Positions 10,697-19,984 of a stretch of DNA of 64,000 bases are shown piece after piece (position 1 is the first letter of the stretch; each line of letters begins with the position of its first letter). The notes below the pieces were generated by a model that saw only the letters and a program-made list of their open reading frames with translations, ran no database searches and was not told where the DNA came from. The position numbers were made by a program, and so were the translations under genes. Source of the stretch: Rhodococcus xishaensis (lineage in GTDB: Bacteria > Actinomycetota > Actinomycetes > Mycobacteriales > Mycobacteriaceae); contig NZ_RKLO01000006.1 in assembly GCF_004011825.1 (NCBI RefSeq), forward strand, positions 62,001 through 126,000. The letters run 5' to 3'.

Positions 10697-13264
10697 TCAG
10701 GTCTCGGCGAACCTGTCGGAACTGAGCAACTGTGCACAGCGCAGCAGGCCGAGATGGCTGTACGCCTGGGGGTGATTTCCTAGTGAGCGCTCGGTGACTG
10801 GGTCGTACTCCTCGGCGAGTAGGCCCGTCGGACCTGCCGCATTCACCAACTGCTTGAACAGCGCCTCGGCATCGGAGCGTTGCCCGATCAGGAGGTACGC
10901 CTCGACCAACCACGCGGCGCAGAGGTGGAATCCGCCCTCGGAGCCCGGCAGTCCGTCGTCGTGGTGGTACCGGTACACGGTCGATCCGCTGCGCAGTTCG
11001 GCCTCGGTCGCGACGACGGTCGCCGCGAACCGCTCATCGGCGGGGTCGATCAGCCCGGACAGTCCGATGTGCAGCGTCGCTGCGTCGAGGTCGGTGCCGT
11101 CGTAGGCCGCCGTGTAGGACTCGACGTCGGCGTTCCAGCCCTTCTCGGTCACCTCCTCGGCGATCTCGTCGCGCAACGCAGCCCACCCAGCGCCGGCCTT
11201 GCGGCCGAAGTTCTCGGCCAAGGTCAGCGCCCGGTCGACGGTGAGCCAGCCCATCACCTTCGAATACACGTGGTGGCGCGGGTTGTCGCGGATCTCCCAG
11301 ATGCCGTGGTCGGGCTCAGTCCAGCGTCGTTCCACCGCGGAGACCATGGCGCACACCAGTTCCCAGTCTCGGTCGGTGAGCGCCCCGGAACCAGTGATGC
11401 CCTTCTTCTCGCGCGCGTGGGAGAGGCTCGAGATCAGATCGACGATGGGTCCGAACACGTCGAGTTGGACCTGCTGGTTGGCGGCGTTGCCGACGCGCAC
11501 CGGCCGCGATCCCGCATATCCGGGAAGCGAGTCGATCACCGCCTCCGGTGGCAGTCCGCTGCCGTACAGCGTGTACAGCGGGTGCAGGCGCTCTGGGCCG
11601 GAGAGCGTCTCGAGCACGCCGTGTACCCATTCGAGGTAGCCCTCGGCCTCCTCGAGCGAACCCAGGCTCACAAGCGCCGACGCCGTCAGCGCGGCGTCAC
11701 GCAGCCAGCAGTAGCGGTAATCCCAGTTGCGCACGCCACCGATCTCCTCCGGCAACGAGGTGGTCGCCGCCGCGATTATCGATCCGCTCGGGGCGTGGAC
11801 CAGTCCGCGCAGCGTCAGCGCCGACCGCTTCATCAGATCCCGTTTCAGCGGGGGTAGCTCGAGAGTCTTCGCCCAGTCCCGCCAGTACGACTCGGCGATC
11901 TCGCGCCGCTCTGGCTCGGGTGTGTTCGATGGACTGAGATCGTCTGTTCCGAAACGTAATTCGAGCACGATCGGGCCCTGTGAGGGGTCGACGACGGCGT
12001 ATGCCGTTTGCTGCGTGCCGTCGGTGGTGATGTTCCAACGCACGCCGGGAGAGCGCAGCACCATGGGTTCGTTGGTGCCGAAGACCCGCAGGCCGTCGGT
12101 GTCAGGCTCGAACTGTACGGGCACCTGGCCGAACTCGGGACGAGGAGCAAAGCTCACGACCGCCTTCGCCCGACCGGTGATGACGCGGGTCAGGTCGGTA
12201 CGGCCGGCGTCGACGTCGTGCGGCAGGTAGTCGGTGACCGCGAGACTGGCCCACCGGGTCTGCACCGTCATGGTGCTGTCGATGTACTGCTGGCTCAGCG
12301 GCAGTGCCTCCCGCTGCGGACCGACGCTGAAGTGTCCGGCCTCGGTACCGCCGAGCAGGTGCGCGAACACCGCGGCCGAGTCCGGCTCGGGGTGGCACAT
12401 CCAAGTCACGTTCGCATCGGGGGTGATGAGGGCGACCGAGCGGGGGCTGGCAAGCATCGTCAGCCGCTCGATCGGTGGTGCGTCCGCGCCGGAGAGCCAC
12501 GTGCGCCGCTCCTCGAGCAGGAGCGCCAGCGCGGCCGCGACGTCCTCGGACGAGTCGACGCGGTACTCGGCCGAAGTGTCACCCTCACCGACCTTGATGC
12601 CGATGTCCGGGCCCTGCAGGCGTCTGAAGGCCTTCTCGTCGGTGACGTCGTCGCCGAAGAAGACCGTGGCGGTCGCGGCCTCCTGATGGCGGAGGATGTC
12701 GAGTGCGTTGCCCTTGTCCGTTGGGATGACAGCGAGCTCGATGACAAACTTGCCTTCGGTCACCTGCACTCCGGTCCACAGCGCGGCTTCGGCGTGGACC
12801 GCGGCGAGGGCCTTCGCCCCCACCTCCGGAGTGGCGTTGCGTACGTGCAGCGCCGCGCTGGCGGGCTTTGTCTCTACGGACACCCCGGGGTGCAGGTCCG
12901 CGATCCGGGACAACTCCGATGTCACCTCGCCCAGCAGCTTGCGGGCGTTCGCGTCGATCGCGTGCACGAATCCGATGTCGAACTCCGATCCGTGGCTGCC
13001 GACCAGCTGGACTTCGACCGGCAGCCGCGACAGCGTTGCGAGGTCCTTGAGTGCGCGCCCGGAGATGACTGCGGCGGTGGTGCCGGCGAGCCCGGCCAGA
13101 GCGCGCAGTGCCCGCACCGATTCGGCATGGGGATACGCCTTCTCCGGATCGGAGACGAACGGCGCCATCGTGCCGTCGTAGTCGGACGCCACCAGCAGGC
13201 GAGGAGTCCGGGCCACGGTGGACAGGGCCCGGCGGAGTTCGATCGGCAGATCCAGAGCGCTCAC
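10697..13264 (-). CDS. Trehalose-6-phosphate phosphatase fused to a GH15 glycosidase
   Basis: The 855-residue protein joins two enzymes. Residues 1 to about 250 are a HAD-type trehalose-phosphatase (OtsB) with the nucleophile motif SDYDGT near residue 27, the VISGRALKDL segment and the metal motif FFGDDVTDE near residue 203. Residues from about 265 to the end are a GH15 glucoamylase/trehalase-like domain with VRNWDYRYCWLRDAALT near residue 520 and a (alpha/alpha)6-type helical tail. Free-standing OtsB proteins and free-standing GH15 trehalases are each common. The fusion would make trehalose and cleave a glucoside in one chain. The GTG start at 13264 lacks a strong ribosome binding site. The gene is convergent with the LacI gene. 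Confidence 0.85.
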   Translation of the reverse strand: MSALDLPIELRRALSTVARTPRLLVASDYDGTMAPFVSDPEKAYPHAESVRALRALAGLAGTTAAVISGRALKDLATLSRLPVEVQLVGSHGSEFDIGFVHAIDANARKLLGEVTSELSRIADLHPGVSVETKPASAALHVRNATPEVGAKALAAVHAEAALWTGVQVTEGKFVIELAVIPTDKGNALDILRHQEAATATVFFGDDVTDEKAFRRLQGPDIGIKVGEGDTSAEYRVDSSEDVAAALALLLEERRTWLSGADAPPIERLTMLASPRSVALITPDANVTWMCHPEPDSAAVFAHLLGGTEAGHFSVGPQREALPLSQQYIDSTMTVQTRWASLAVTDYLPHDVDAGRTDLTRVITGRAKAVVSFAPRPEFGQVPVQFEPDTDGLRVFGTNEPMVLRSPGVRWNITTDGTQQTAYAVVDPSQGPIVLELRFGTDDLSPSNTPEPERREIAESYWRDWAKTLELPPLKRDLMKRSALTLRGLVHAPSGSIIAAATTSLPEEIGGVRNWDYRYCWLRDAALTASALVSLGSLEEAEGYLEWVHGVLETLSGPERLHPLYTLYGSGLPPEAVIDSLPGYAGSRPVRVGNAANQQVQLDVFGPIVDLISSLSHAREKKGITGSGALTDRDWELVCAMVSAVERRWTEPDHGIWEIRDNPRHHVYSKVMGWLTVDRALTLAENFGRKAGAGWAALRDEIAEEVTEKGWNADVESYTAAYDGTDLDAATLHIGLSGLIDPADERFAATVVATEAELRSGSTVYRYHHDDGLPGSEGGFHLCAAWLVEAYLLIGQRSDAEALFKQLVNAAGPTGLLAEEYDPVTERSLGNHPQAYSHLGLLRCAQLLSSDRFAET

Positions 13265-13334
13265 AGAAACAAACCTAAGCGATCGGAGGCACGCTGGCGC
13301 ACAGTCCTCCCCCCGCTGGTGCGGCGGACACCAC

Positions 13335-13973
13335 CTATACGTGTGCTTTCGATCCGTTGCCGAGGAGCAGCTCGACCGTCAGTTCCAGACGCTTCGCGAC
13401 ATCGGTGGCCGAGGATCGGCGGGTGAGCCACGCCACAAGGTTCGACAGCCACACGTCGCTGATGACGCGCGCGATCGCGAGCTCTTCCTCGGTGGGCACC
13501 CCGTCGGTGATCGCACGGGCGAACAAGGTGTCCATCAGCTTGCCGACCTGATCGACCTCGGCGGCCGCCGACGCGTCGGCAAACATGAATGCGCGGGTCA
13601 TGGCCTCGGCGAGCAGGGGATCGCGCTGCATGGCCTTGGTGATCTGGCCGAGGATGAGCTGCATCCGCTCGAGCGGGCTGCGGCCCGGCGGGATCTTGCC
13701 TTTCGACTCGATCCGTGCAAACTCGCGGGCGAGCGCGGAGACGAGCAAGTGCACCTTCGACGGGAAGTAGCGGTACAGCGTGCCCACGGCGACATCCGCG
13801 CGCTCGGCGACCGCCCTCATCTGCACTGCCTCATAGCCGCCCTTGGAGGCCAGCGCGAGGGTGGCGTCGAGGATCCTCTTGCGTCGCTCACGCTGAGCGT
13901 TCGAACTGAGGTCGTCGTCGCTGAGGGTCGAGACCGGCCCCCCGGCGGCCTGGGATCGTGATGAGGTGGTCAT
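13335..13973 (-). CDS. kstR: KstR, TetR-family repressor of upper cholesterol catabolism
   Basis: The 212-residue TetR regulator has its HTH at about residues 30-75 (RRKRILDATLALASKGGYE, ADVAVGTLYRYF). KstR represses the cholesterol side-chain and A/B-ring genes and is released by CoA thioesters of early steroid intermediates. Identity rests on the sequence, on the divergent fadE34 gene and on the near-perfect KstR operator between them, which implies autoregulation. The ATG at 13973 has a GAAGGAA ribosome binding site. Several other KstR-type operators lie in this window in front of steroid genes. Confidence 0.95.
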   Translation of the reverse strand: MTTSSRSQAAGGPVSTLSDDDLSSNAQRERRKRILDATLALASKGGYEAVQMRAVAERADVAVGTLYRYFPSKVHLLVSALAREFARIESKGKIPPGRSPLERMQLILGQITKAMQRDPLLAEAMTRAFMFADASAAAEVDQVGKLMDTLFARAITDGVPTEEELAIARVISDVWLSNLVAWLTRRSSATDVAKRLELTVELLLGNGSKAHV

Positions 13974-14018
13974 CGACAGTAGTTCCTTCGCACCTTGACT
14001 CCTGACTGCCGATCATAT

Positions 14019-14032
14019 TAGAACACGTTCTA
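14019..14032. promoter_or_regulatory. KstR operator between kstR and fadE34
   Basis: TAGAACACGTTCTA fits the published KstR consensus TnnAACnnGTTnnA at every fixed position. It lies 45 bases upstream of kstR and 33 bases upstream of fadE34, so one site can control both divergent genes. Confidence 0.9.
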
Positions 14033-14065
14033 GATGAAGTTGTCATCAAGAGAGGTGTAGCCGTA

Positions 14066-16246
14066 GTGACAATCGCCACGACCGACGAACAGAAGGCTGT
14101 CCAGAGGTCGATTCAGGCGTGGGCCCGCTCCGCGAACCCGACCGCCATCCTACGCGAGGGACCTGGGGATTTCTGGCGTCAGTCGTGGCCCGCCGTCGCC
14201 GAACTCGGGCTGTTCGCGGTGGGTGTTCCCGAGTCCGTCGGCGGCGTCGGCGGCGAGATTGTCGACTTGGCCGCGATGTTGGAACAGACGGCGGCCGAAC
14301 TCGTGGGTGGCCCACTATTGCCCACCGCTCTCGCCGGACTGGTCCTCGGACGCAGCGCCGATGCCGCCGCCAAGCAATGGGCCGGGGAGATCGCAGAAGG
14401 CGATCTCCCGGTCTCGATCGTGGTCGATGGGGGTGACCTGTCCTCCACCGCCGAAGCCGACGGAGGATTGGTCCTCAGTGGCCATGCGGGCAACGCTCTC
14501 GGTGGCGGACCGGACATCGCGGTCCTCGTGCCGGTACGCGCCGGAGACGACCTCGTGTGGTGCCTGGTCGACGGTGCTGCACCAGGTCTGGTGGTCGAGG
14601 AGCTCGACATCCTGGACAAGAGTCGCGGCACGGCCCGAATCCGTTGTGAGAAAGTTGTAGTGGCGCCGGACCGGATCGTCTCGGGCGTGGCGCCGGAACT
14701 CGTGCTCGACCTCGCGGCGGCGCTCGCGGCCGCGGAGGCGGCCGGCGTGGCCGGTTGGACCCTGAACACCGCGGTCGAGTACGCCAAGATCCGCGAGCAG
14801 TTCGGCAAGCCGATCGGCTCGTTCCAGGCGATAAAGCACCTGTGTGCCGAAATGCTGTGTCGTACCGAGCAGACGCGCGCGGTGGCCTGGGATGCCGCGG
14901 TCGCGGCCGAGGAAGCCCTGCCGGACCCGGACACGGGTCGGTCCGCTGTGTCGGAACTGCCGATCGCCGCGGCCGTGGCCGCATCCATCGCGCTCGATGC
15001 GGCGGTCCAGAATGCGAAGGACTGCATTCAGATCCTCGGCGGCATCGGCTTCACCTGGGAGCACGACGCGCACTACTACCTGCGCCGCGCGGTCTCGCTC
15101 AAGCAGTTCCTAGGTGGCAGCAACCGCTGGCGTGCCCGGGTGACGGAACTGACCCGGGCCGGTGCCCGCCGCCATCTCACGATCGATCTGTCCGAACTCG
15201 AGTCGGAGCGCGCGGCGATCCGCGCCGACGTCGCCGCCCTCGCGGATGTGCCGGACTCGGAACGCCGCGTCGCGCTCGCCGAGTCGGGGTACGCGGCACC
15301 GCACTGGCCGCGTCCGTACGGTCGCGGCGCTAGCGCCGCCGAGCAGATCCTGATCGCCGAGGAGATGGCCGCCGCCGGCATCGACCGCCCCGACCTCATC
15401 ATCGGCTGGTGGGCGGTTCCGACGATCCTCGAACACGGAAGTCCGGAGCAGATCGAACGTTTCGCGCTGCCGACGCTGCGCGGCGAGATCACCTGGTGCC
15501 AGTTGTTCAGCGAACCCGGTGCCGGATCGGACCTGGCGTCGTTGCGCACGACCGCGGAGAAGGTCGACGGCGGCTATAAGCTCAACGGGCAGAAGGTCTG
15601 GACGTCGCTCGCCCGCGAGGCGGACTGGGCGATCTGCCTGGCGCGCACCGACAAGGATGCGCCCAAGCACAAGGGCATCACGTACTTCCTGCTCGACATG
15701 CGTACCGCCGGGATCCGAATCTCGCCGCTGCAGGAGATCACCGGCGAGGCACTGTTCAACGAGGTCTTCCTCGACGACGTCTTCGTCCCCGATGAGTGCG
15801 TCGTCGGGCAGGTGAACGGCGGGTGGAAGCTGGCCCGCACGACCCTGGCGAACGAGCGGGTCGCGATGGGCGGGGGGTCGTCGCTCGGCAAGGCGGTCGA
15901 GGAACTACTCGAACTCGCGGGTGATCCCGATCCGGTGACCGCCGACCGCCTGGGCGCACTGATCGCCGAGGCGCTGGTCGGATCACTGCTCGAGCTCCGC
16001 ACGACACTGCGCCAACTCGACGGCCAGGATCCCGGGCCGGCGTCGAGTGTGCGCAAGCTCGTCGGAGTACGCAATCGTCAGGACGTGGCGGAGTTCGCCG
16101 TCGAGCTCGCGGGTGAGGCCGGCTGGGTCGAGGGTCCGCTCACGCGGGAGTTCCTCAACTCGCGGTGCCTGTCCATCGCGGGGGGCACCACCCAGATCCT
16201 GCTGACGGTCGCCGCCGAGCGTCTGCTGGGGTTGCCACGCGACTGA
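14066..16246 (+). CDS. fadE34: Acyl-CoA dehydrogenase FadE34 (ChsE3 type), two ACAD domains in one chain
   Basis: At 726 residues this is about twice the usual acyl-CoA dehydrogenase length. Residues 1 to about 370 and 375 to 726 each form an ACAD unit. The first has EQFGKPIGSFQAIKHL near residue 248; the second has WPRPYGRG, SEPGAGSDLASLRTTA and LSIAGGTTQIL. FadE34 and its relatives oxidise C24-type steroid side-chain acyl-CoAs, acting as homomers in place of the usual two-gene alpha2beta2 enzymes. The gene is divergent from kstR, as Rv3573c/Rv3574 are in M. tuberculosis, behind a KstR operator. The start is GTG at 14066. Confidence 0.93.
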   Translation: MTIATTDEQKAVQRSIQAWARSANPTAILREGPGDFWRQSWPAVAELGLFAVGVPESVGGVGGEIVDLAAMLEQTAAELVGGPLLPTALAGLVLGRSADAAAKQWAGEIAEGDLPVSIVVDGGDLSSTAEADGGLVLSGHAGNALGGGPDIAVLVPVRAGDDLVWCLVDGAAPGLVVEELDILDKSRGTARIRCEKVVVAPDRIVSGVAPELVLDLAAALAAAEAAGVAGWTLNTAVEYAKIREQFGKPIGSFQAIKHLCAEMLCRTEQTRAVAWDAAVAAEEALPDPDTGRSAVSELPIAAAVAASIALDAAVQNAKDCIQILGGIGFTWEHDAHYYLRRAVSLKQFLGGSNRWRARVTELTRAGARRHLTIDLSELESERAAIRADVAALADVPDSERRVALAESGYAAPHWPRPYGRGASAAEQILIAEEMAAAGIDRPDLIIGWWAVPTILEHGSPEQIERFALPTLRGEITWCQLFSEPGAGSDLASLRTTAEKVDGGYKLNGQKVWTSLAREADWAICLARTDKDAPKHKGITYFLLDMRTAGIRISPLQEITGEALFNEVFLDDVFVPDECVVGQVNGGWKLARTTLANERVAMGGGSSLGKAVEELLELAGDPDPVTADRLGALIAEALVGSLLELRTTLRQLDGQDPGPASSVRKLVGVRNRQDVAEFAVELAGEAGWVEGPLTREFLNSRCLSIAGGTTQILLTVAAERLLGLPRD

Positions 16247-16279
16247 CCTGCGGCGGGGTCCGGTCGCAGGAGAAATTGG

Positions 16280-16293
16280 TGGAACGTGTTCTC
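16280..16293. promoter_or_regulatory. KstR-like operator, distal site upstream of fadE28
   Basis: TGGAACGTGTTCTC keeps the AACnnGTT core and the first T of the KstR consensus but ends in C instead of A. It lies 79 bases before the fadE28 start. Confidence 0.65.
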
Positions 16294-16335
16294 GTGCGAC
16301 CGGACCTTTCTTCGATATCCTGCAGGTGATACAAC

Positions 16336-16349
16336 AGGAACACGTTCTA
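16336..16349. promoter_or_regulatory. KstR operator, proximal site upstream of fadE28
   Basis: AGGAACACGTTCTA has the full core and the final A of the KstR consensus, with A replacing the leading T. It lies 22 bases before the fadE28 start. Together with the site 56 bases upstream it makes a paired operator for the side-chain operon. Confidence 0.75.
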
Positions 16350-16371
16350 AATCGTAGGCGGGATTGGCAGC

Positions 16372-17445
16372 GTGGATTTCTCTCTGGATCAGACACAAGA
16401 AACGGTGGCGGAGATCGTCGTGGGTCTGCTGGCTCGCGAGCACACCGATCCTGCCGACACCGGCGGCTTCAGTGACGAGTTGTGGCAGGCGCTGGCGAAA
16501 GCCGACCTGCTCTCGCTCGCCGTGCCGGAGCGGCTCGGCGGTGACGGCTTGGGTGTGCTCGAGATCGCGACGACGCTCACCGAGATCGGGCGCGGTGCCG
16601 CGCCCGTCCCGGCGCTCGCGACGCTCGGCTTCGGCGTCCTCCCGGTGCTCGCGCTTGGTACTGCCGAGCAGCAGGACGCGCTGCTCGACGGCGTGGCGAC
16701 CGGGCGGGTGCTCACCGCTGCACTGGCGGAGCAGGGTGCTGCGTTCCCCGCGACGCCGTCGACGACCGCTGTGGCGGATGGAGACGACGTCGTCGTGACC
16801 GGGCACAAGATCGCGGTGCCGTTCGCGGACATCGCTCACCGCATCCTGGTGCCAACCGACGGCGGAGTGGTGCCGGTGGCCCCGGACGCGCCGGGGGTCA
16901 CGCTCACCAAGAGCCCTAGTTCGGGCGGTGGGCCGGAGTTCTCGGTCCGGCTGGACGCGGTCCGGGTTCCATCAGCGGACGTCCTCGGCGAGGGACTCGA
17001 CGGCGTCGCGGCTCTTTACCGGTTTGCTCTCGCGAGCATCGGTGCCTACGCCGACGGACTCCTCGCCGGTGCCACTGCACTGGCCGCCGAGCACCTGTCC
17101 ACCCGGGAGCAGTTCGGCAAGCCGCTCGCGACCTTCCAGGCCGTCGCCCAACAGATTGCGGACGTCTACGTTACGTCCCGGACGCTGCACGTGTCCGCGC
17201 TCGCCTCCGTGTGGCGGGTGTCCGAAGAGCTCGATGCCGCAGACGATCTCGATGTGATGGCTTACTGGATCGCGACCGAGGTCCCGGGCGCGATGCGGAC
17301 GCTGCATCACCTGCACGGCGGTATCGGCGTCGACGTCACGTACCCGATGCATCGCTACTTCTCCATCGCCAAAGACTTGGCGCGCCTCGTCGGCGGCGCC
17401 TCGTACCGACTCGACCTCGTGGGGGCCCGGTGTTCATCGATCTGA
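16372..17445 (+). CDS. fadE28: Acyl-CoA dehydrogenase FadE28 (ChsE1), alpha/beta partner of FadE29
   Basis: The 357-residue acyl-CoA dehydrogenase-like protein begins MDFSLDQTQETV and has REQFGKPLATFQAVAQQIAD near residue 245. In mycobacteria ChsE1 and ChsE2 form an alpha2beta2 enzyme that dehydrogenates the three-carbon side chain of 3-oxo-4-pregnene-20-carboxyl-CoA. The gene order fadE28-fadE29-chsH2-chsH1-ltp2 matches Rv3544c to Rv3540c, which supports the assignment. The GTG at 16372 follows two KstR-type sites. The end overlaps fadE29 by 16 bases, so the subunits are translationally coupled. Confidence 0.92.
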   Translation: MDFSLDQTQETVAEIVVGLLAREHTDPADTGGFSDELWQALAKADLLSLAVPERLGGDGLGVLEIATTLTEIGRGAAPVPALATLGFGVLPVLALGTAEQQDALLDGVATGRVLTAALAEQGAAFPATPSTTAVADGDDVVVTGHKIAVPFADIAHRILVPTDGGVVPVAPDAPGVTLTKSPSSGGGPEFSVRLDAVRVPSADVLGEGLDGVAALYRFALASIGAYADGLLAGATALAAEHLSTREQFGKPLATFQAVAQQIADVYVTSRTLHVSALASVWRVSEELDAADDLDVMAYWIATEVPGAMRTLHHLHGGIGVDVTYPMHRYFSIAKDLARLVGGASYRLDLVGARCSSI

Positions 17446-18578
17446 CACCCGAGCAGCGTGAGCTGCAGGCGGAACTGCGCCGCTACTTCTCCGAACTGAT
17501 CTCTCCGGCCGAAGCCGAAATCATGATGACCGAACGGCACGGCCCCACCTACCGCGAGATCATTCGCCGTATGGGTAAGGACGGCTGGCTCGGTGTCGGT
17601 TGGCCCGTCGAGTTCGGTGGCCGCGGCTTCGGCGAGATCGAGCAACAGATATTCGTCAACGAGGCCGTGCGAGCGGACATTCCGCTGCCGTCCGTCACGC
17701 TGCAGACCGTTGGCCCGACGCTGCAGGTGTACGGGACCGAGGAACAGAAGCGCAAGTTCCTGCCCGCGATCCTCGCCGGCGAGGTGCACTTCGCGATCGG
17801 CTACTCCGAGCCCGATGCGGGTACCGACCTCGCCGCGCTACGAACCACGGCGGTCCGCGACGGCGACGAGTACGTCATCAACGGCCAGAAGATCTTCACC
17901 ACCGGTGGCCACGACGCCGACTACATCTGGCTCGCGGTTCGCACCGGCGACGCCGAGTCCCGGCACCGCGGCATCTCGATCCTGATCGTCGATACGAAAG
18001 ATCCCGGTTTCTCATGGACGCCGATCATTACCTCCGACGGCGCACATCACGTCAACGCCACCTACTACTCCGACGTCCGTGTCCCGGCGAGCATGCTCGT
18101 CGGCGAGGAGAACAGGGGCTGGAAGCTCATCACGACGCAGCTCAATCATGAACGCGTCATGCTCGGACCCGCCGGTCGGGTGGCTGGCGTGTACGAGAAG
18201 GTGTACCACTGGGCGGCCAAGCGGAATCTGTTGGACCTGCCCGACGTCCGCCGTGGACTGGGCGAGATCCATGCCACCTACCGCCTCAACGAACTGCTGA
18301 ACTGGCAGGTCGCCGCGGCGACCGGCGACGTCGACATCGCCGATGCGTCGGCCACCAAGGTCTTTGCGACCGAACGTATTCAGCGCGTGGGCCGGATCGC
18401 GGACGAGATCGTCGGCGCTCACGGCGACCCAGGTGATCCCGAGACTGCAGCACTCATGCGCTGGCTCGACGTCCACGTGAAGCGAAACGTGGTCATCACC
18501 TTCGGTGGTGGCGTCAACGAGGTCATGCGTGAGCTCATCGCCATGGCCGGACTCGGACTGCCGAAGGTGCCGCGATGA
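17430..18578 (+). CDS. fadE29: Acyl-CoA dehydrogenase FadE29 (ChsE2)
   Basis: From the GTG at 17430 the product has 382 residues and begins VFIDLTPEQRELQAELRRYF, the expected N-terminus. ACAD landmarks are GYSEPDAGTDLAALRTTA near residue 128, INGQKIFTTGGH, and the C-terminal helix with VITFGGGVNEVMRELIA. It pairs with FadE28 to make the ChsE1-ChsE2 enzyme of steroid side-chain beta-oxidation. The frame is open upstream of 17430, but that part is antisense-like low complexity inside fadE28. The stop overlaps the chsH2 start by four bases. Confidence 0.93.
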   Translation: MFIDLTPEQRELQAELRRYFSELISPAEAEIMMTERHGPTYREIIRRMGKDGWLGVGWPVEFGGRGFGEIEQQIFVNEAVRADIPLPSVTLQTVGPTLQVYGTEEQKRKFLPAILAGEVHFAIGYSEPDAGTDLAALRTTAVRDGDEYVINGQKIFTTGGHDADYIWLAVRTGDAESRHRGISILIVDTKDPGFSWTPIITSDGAHHVNATYYSDVRVPASMLVGEENRGWKLITTQLNHERVMLGPAGRVAGVYEKVYHWAAKRNLLDLPDVRRGLGEIHATYRLNELLNWQVAAATGDVDIADASATKVFATERIQRVGRIADEIVGAHGDPGDPETAALMRWLDVHVKRNVVITFGGGVNEVMRELIAMAGLGLPKVPR

Positions 18579-19561
18579 CAGACAACGACACGACAGCACA
18601 GATCCTCTCCGGCGCCGAGCAGGTCAGGGCGGGTGGGCCGAGCAAGGCGCGTGCCGGCCGCGATCCGATCAACATGCCGATGATCCGCAACTGGCTCGAG
18701 GCGATCGGCGACGAGAACCCGATCTACGTGGACGAAGACGCGGCGATTGCGGCGGGCCACGGCGGTCTCGTGGCACCGCCCGCGATGGCGCAGGTGTGGA
18801 CCATGCGCGGCCTCGGCGCAATCCGTGAGGAGGACGATCCGCTCGGTCGGATGACACAGATCCTCGACGATGCCGGGTACACGTCGGTGGTCGCGACCAA
18901 CTGTGACCAGACCTACCACCGCTACCTTCGTCCAGGCGAGGAGGTGACCATCGAGTCGACGCTCGAGGACGTGGTCGGCCCGAAGAAGACCGGGCTCGGC
19001 GAGGGCTGGTTCTTCACCACACGCCACTTCTGGAAGGTGGGCGACGAGGTCGTCGCCGAGATGCTCTTCCGGATCCTCAAATTCGCTCCACCGAGTACGT
19101 TGTCGACCGAGACTGCTTCGGTCCCTGATGATCTCGATCCATCACGGATGCTCCGACCGATGCCGTCGCGCGACACCCAGTTCTTCTGGGACGGCGTTGC
19201 CGCGCACGAGTTGCGGATCCAGCAACGACCGGACGGATCGCTGCAACACCCCCCGGTACCGGCGGTGTGGAAGGACAAGACCGAGACCACCGACTACGTG
19301 GTCGCCTCCGGTCGCGGCACCGTCTTCAGCTTCGTCGTCCATCACGCCCCCAAGGTTCCGGGCCGCTCGCTGCCGTTCGTGGTGGCGCTCGTCGAACTCG
19401 AGGAGGGCGTTCGCATGCTCGGCGAGCTGCGCGACGTCGACCCGTCCGAGGTCGCGGTCGACATGCCGGTGGAGGCGTGCTACCTGGACTTCCCGGGCGA
19501 TGACGAAACCGGGAACGAGCCCTGGACGCTGTACGCGTGGCGTCCGGTGAAGGAGTCGTAG
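18575..19561 (+). CDS. chsH2: ChsH2, MaoC-like hydratase subunit with C-terminal DUF35 domain
   Basis: The 328-residue protein has an N-terminal MaoC-like half (PMIRNWLEAIGDENPIY near residue 35) and a C-terminal DUF35/OB-fold half from about residue 195. ChsH2 pairs with ChsH1 to hydrate 3-oxo-4,17-pregnadiene-20-carboxyl-CoA, and its DUF35 part docks the aldolase Ltp2. The zinc-ribbon cysteines usual for DUF35 proteins are absent here (ELRIQQRPDGSLQHPP contains none). The ATG at 18575 overlaps the fadE29 stop (ATGA) and chsH1 follows directly. Confidence 0.93.
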   Translation: MTDNDTTAQILSGAEQVRAGGPSKARAGRDPINMPMIRNWLEAIGDENPIYVDEDAAIAAGHGGLVAPPAMAQVWTMRGLGAIREEDDPLGRMTQILDDAGYTSVVATNCDQTYHRYLRPGEEVTIESTLEDVVGPKKTGLGEGWFFTTRHFWKVGDEVVAEMLFRILKFAPPSTLSTETASVPDDLDPSRMLRPMPSRDTQFFWDGVAAHELRIQQRPDGSLQHPPVPAVWKDKTETTDYVVASGRGTVFSFVVHHAPKVPGRSLPFVVALVELEEGVRMLGELRDVDPSEVAVDMPVEACYLDFPGDDETGNEPWTLYAWRPVKES

Positions 19562-19984
19562 ATGACCAGCGCACTCGAGATCTCCGTCGGCGACAAGCTC
19601 CCGGGCCTGTCCATCCACGGGGATCCAACGTTCATCGTCTCGACGGCGTTGGCCACCAGAGACTTCCAGGACGTGCACCACGACCGGGACAAAGCACAGC
19701 AGCGAGGGTCCAAGGACATCTTCGTCAACATCCTCACCGACACCGGGTTGGTGCAGCGATTCGTCACCGACTGGGCCGGTCCGCGGGCGCGGATCACGTC
19801 GATCAAGCTGCGCCTCGGTGTGCCGTGGTACGCATACGACACGCTGCACCTGTCCGGTGAGGTCGTGGCGGTGGAAGACGGGGTCGTGACGGTCAAGATC
19901 GTCGGCAAGGACAGCCTCGGGGACCACATCACGTCCACGGCCACTTTGGTGATGAACGACGACTCGGATGGAGGACGAGCATGA
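19562..19984 (+). CDS. chsH1: ChsH1, catalytic MaoC-like steroid enoyl-CoA hydratase subunit
   Basis: The 140-residue single hot-dog protein carries the hydratase motif RDFQDVHHDRDKAQ near residue 33, including the catalytic Asp and His. In mycobacteria ChsH1 supplies the active site and ChsH2 the CoA-binding groove. The product is the 17-hydroxy side-chain CoA ester. The ATG at 19562 follows the chsH2 stop with no gap, and the stop overlaps ltp2 by four bases. Confidence 0.93.
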   Translation: MTSALEISVGDKLPGLSIHGDPTFIVSTALATRDFQDVHHDRDKAQQRGSKDIFVNILTDTGLVQRFVTDWAGPRARITSIKLRLGVPWYAYDTLHLSGEVVAVEDGVVTVKIVGKDSLGDHITSTATLVMNDDSDGGRA

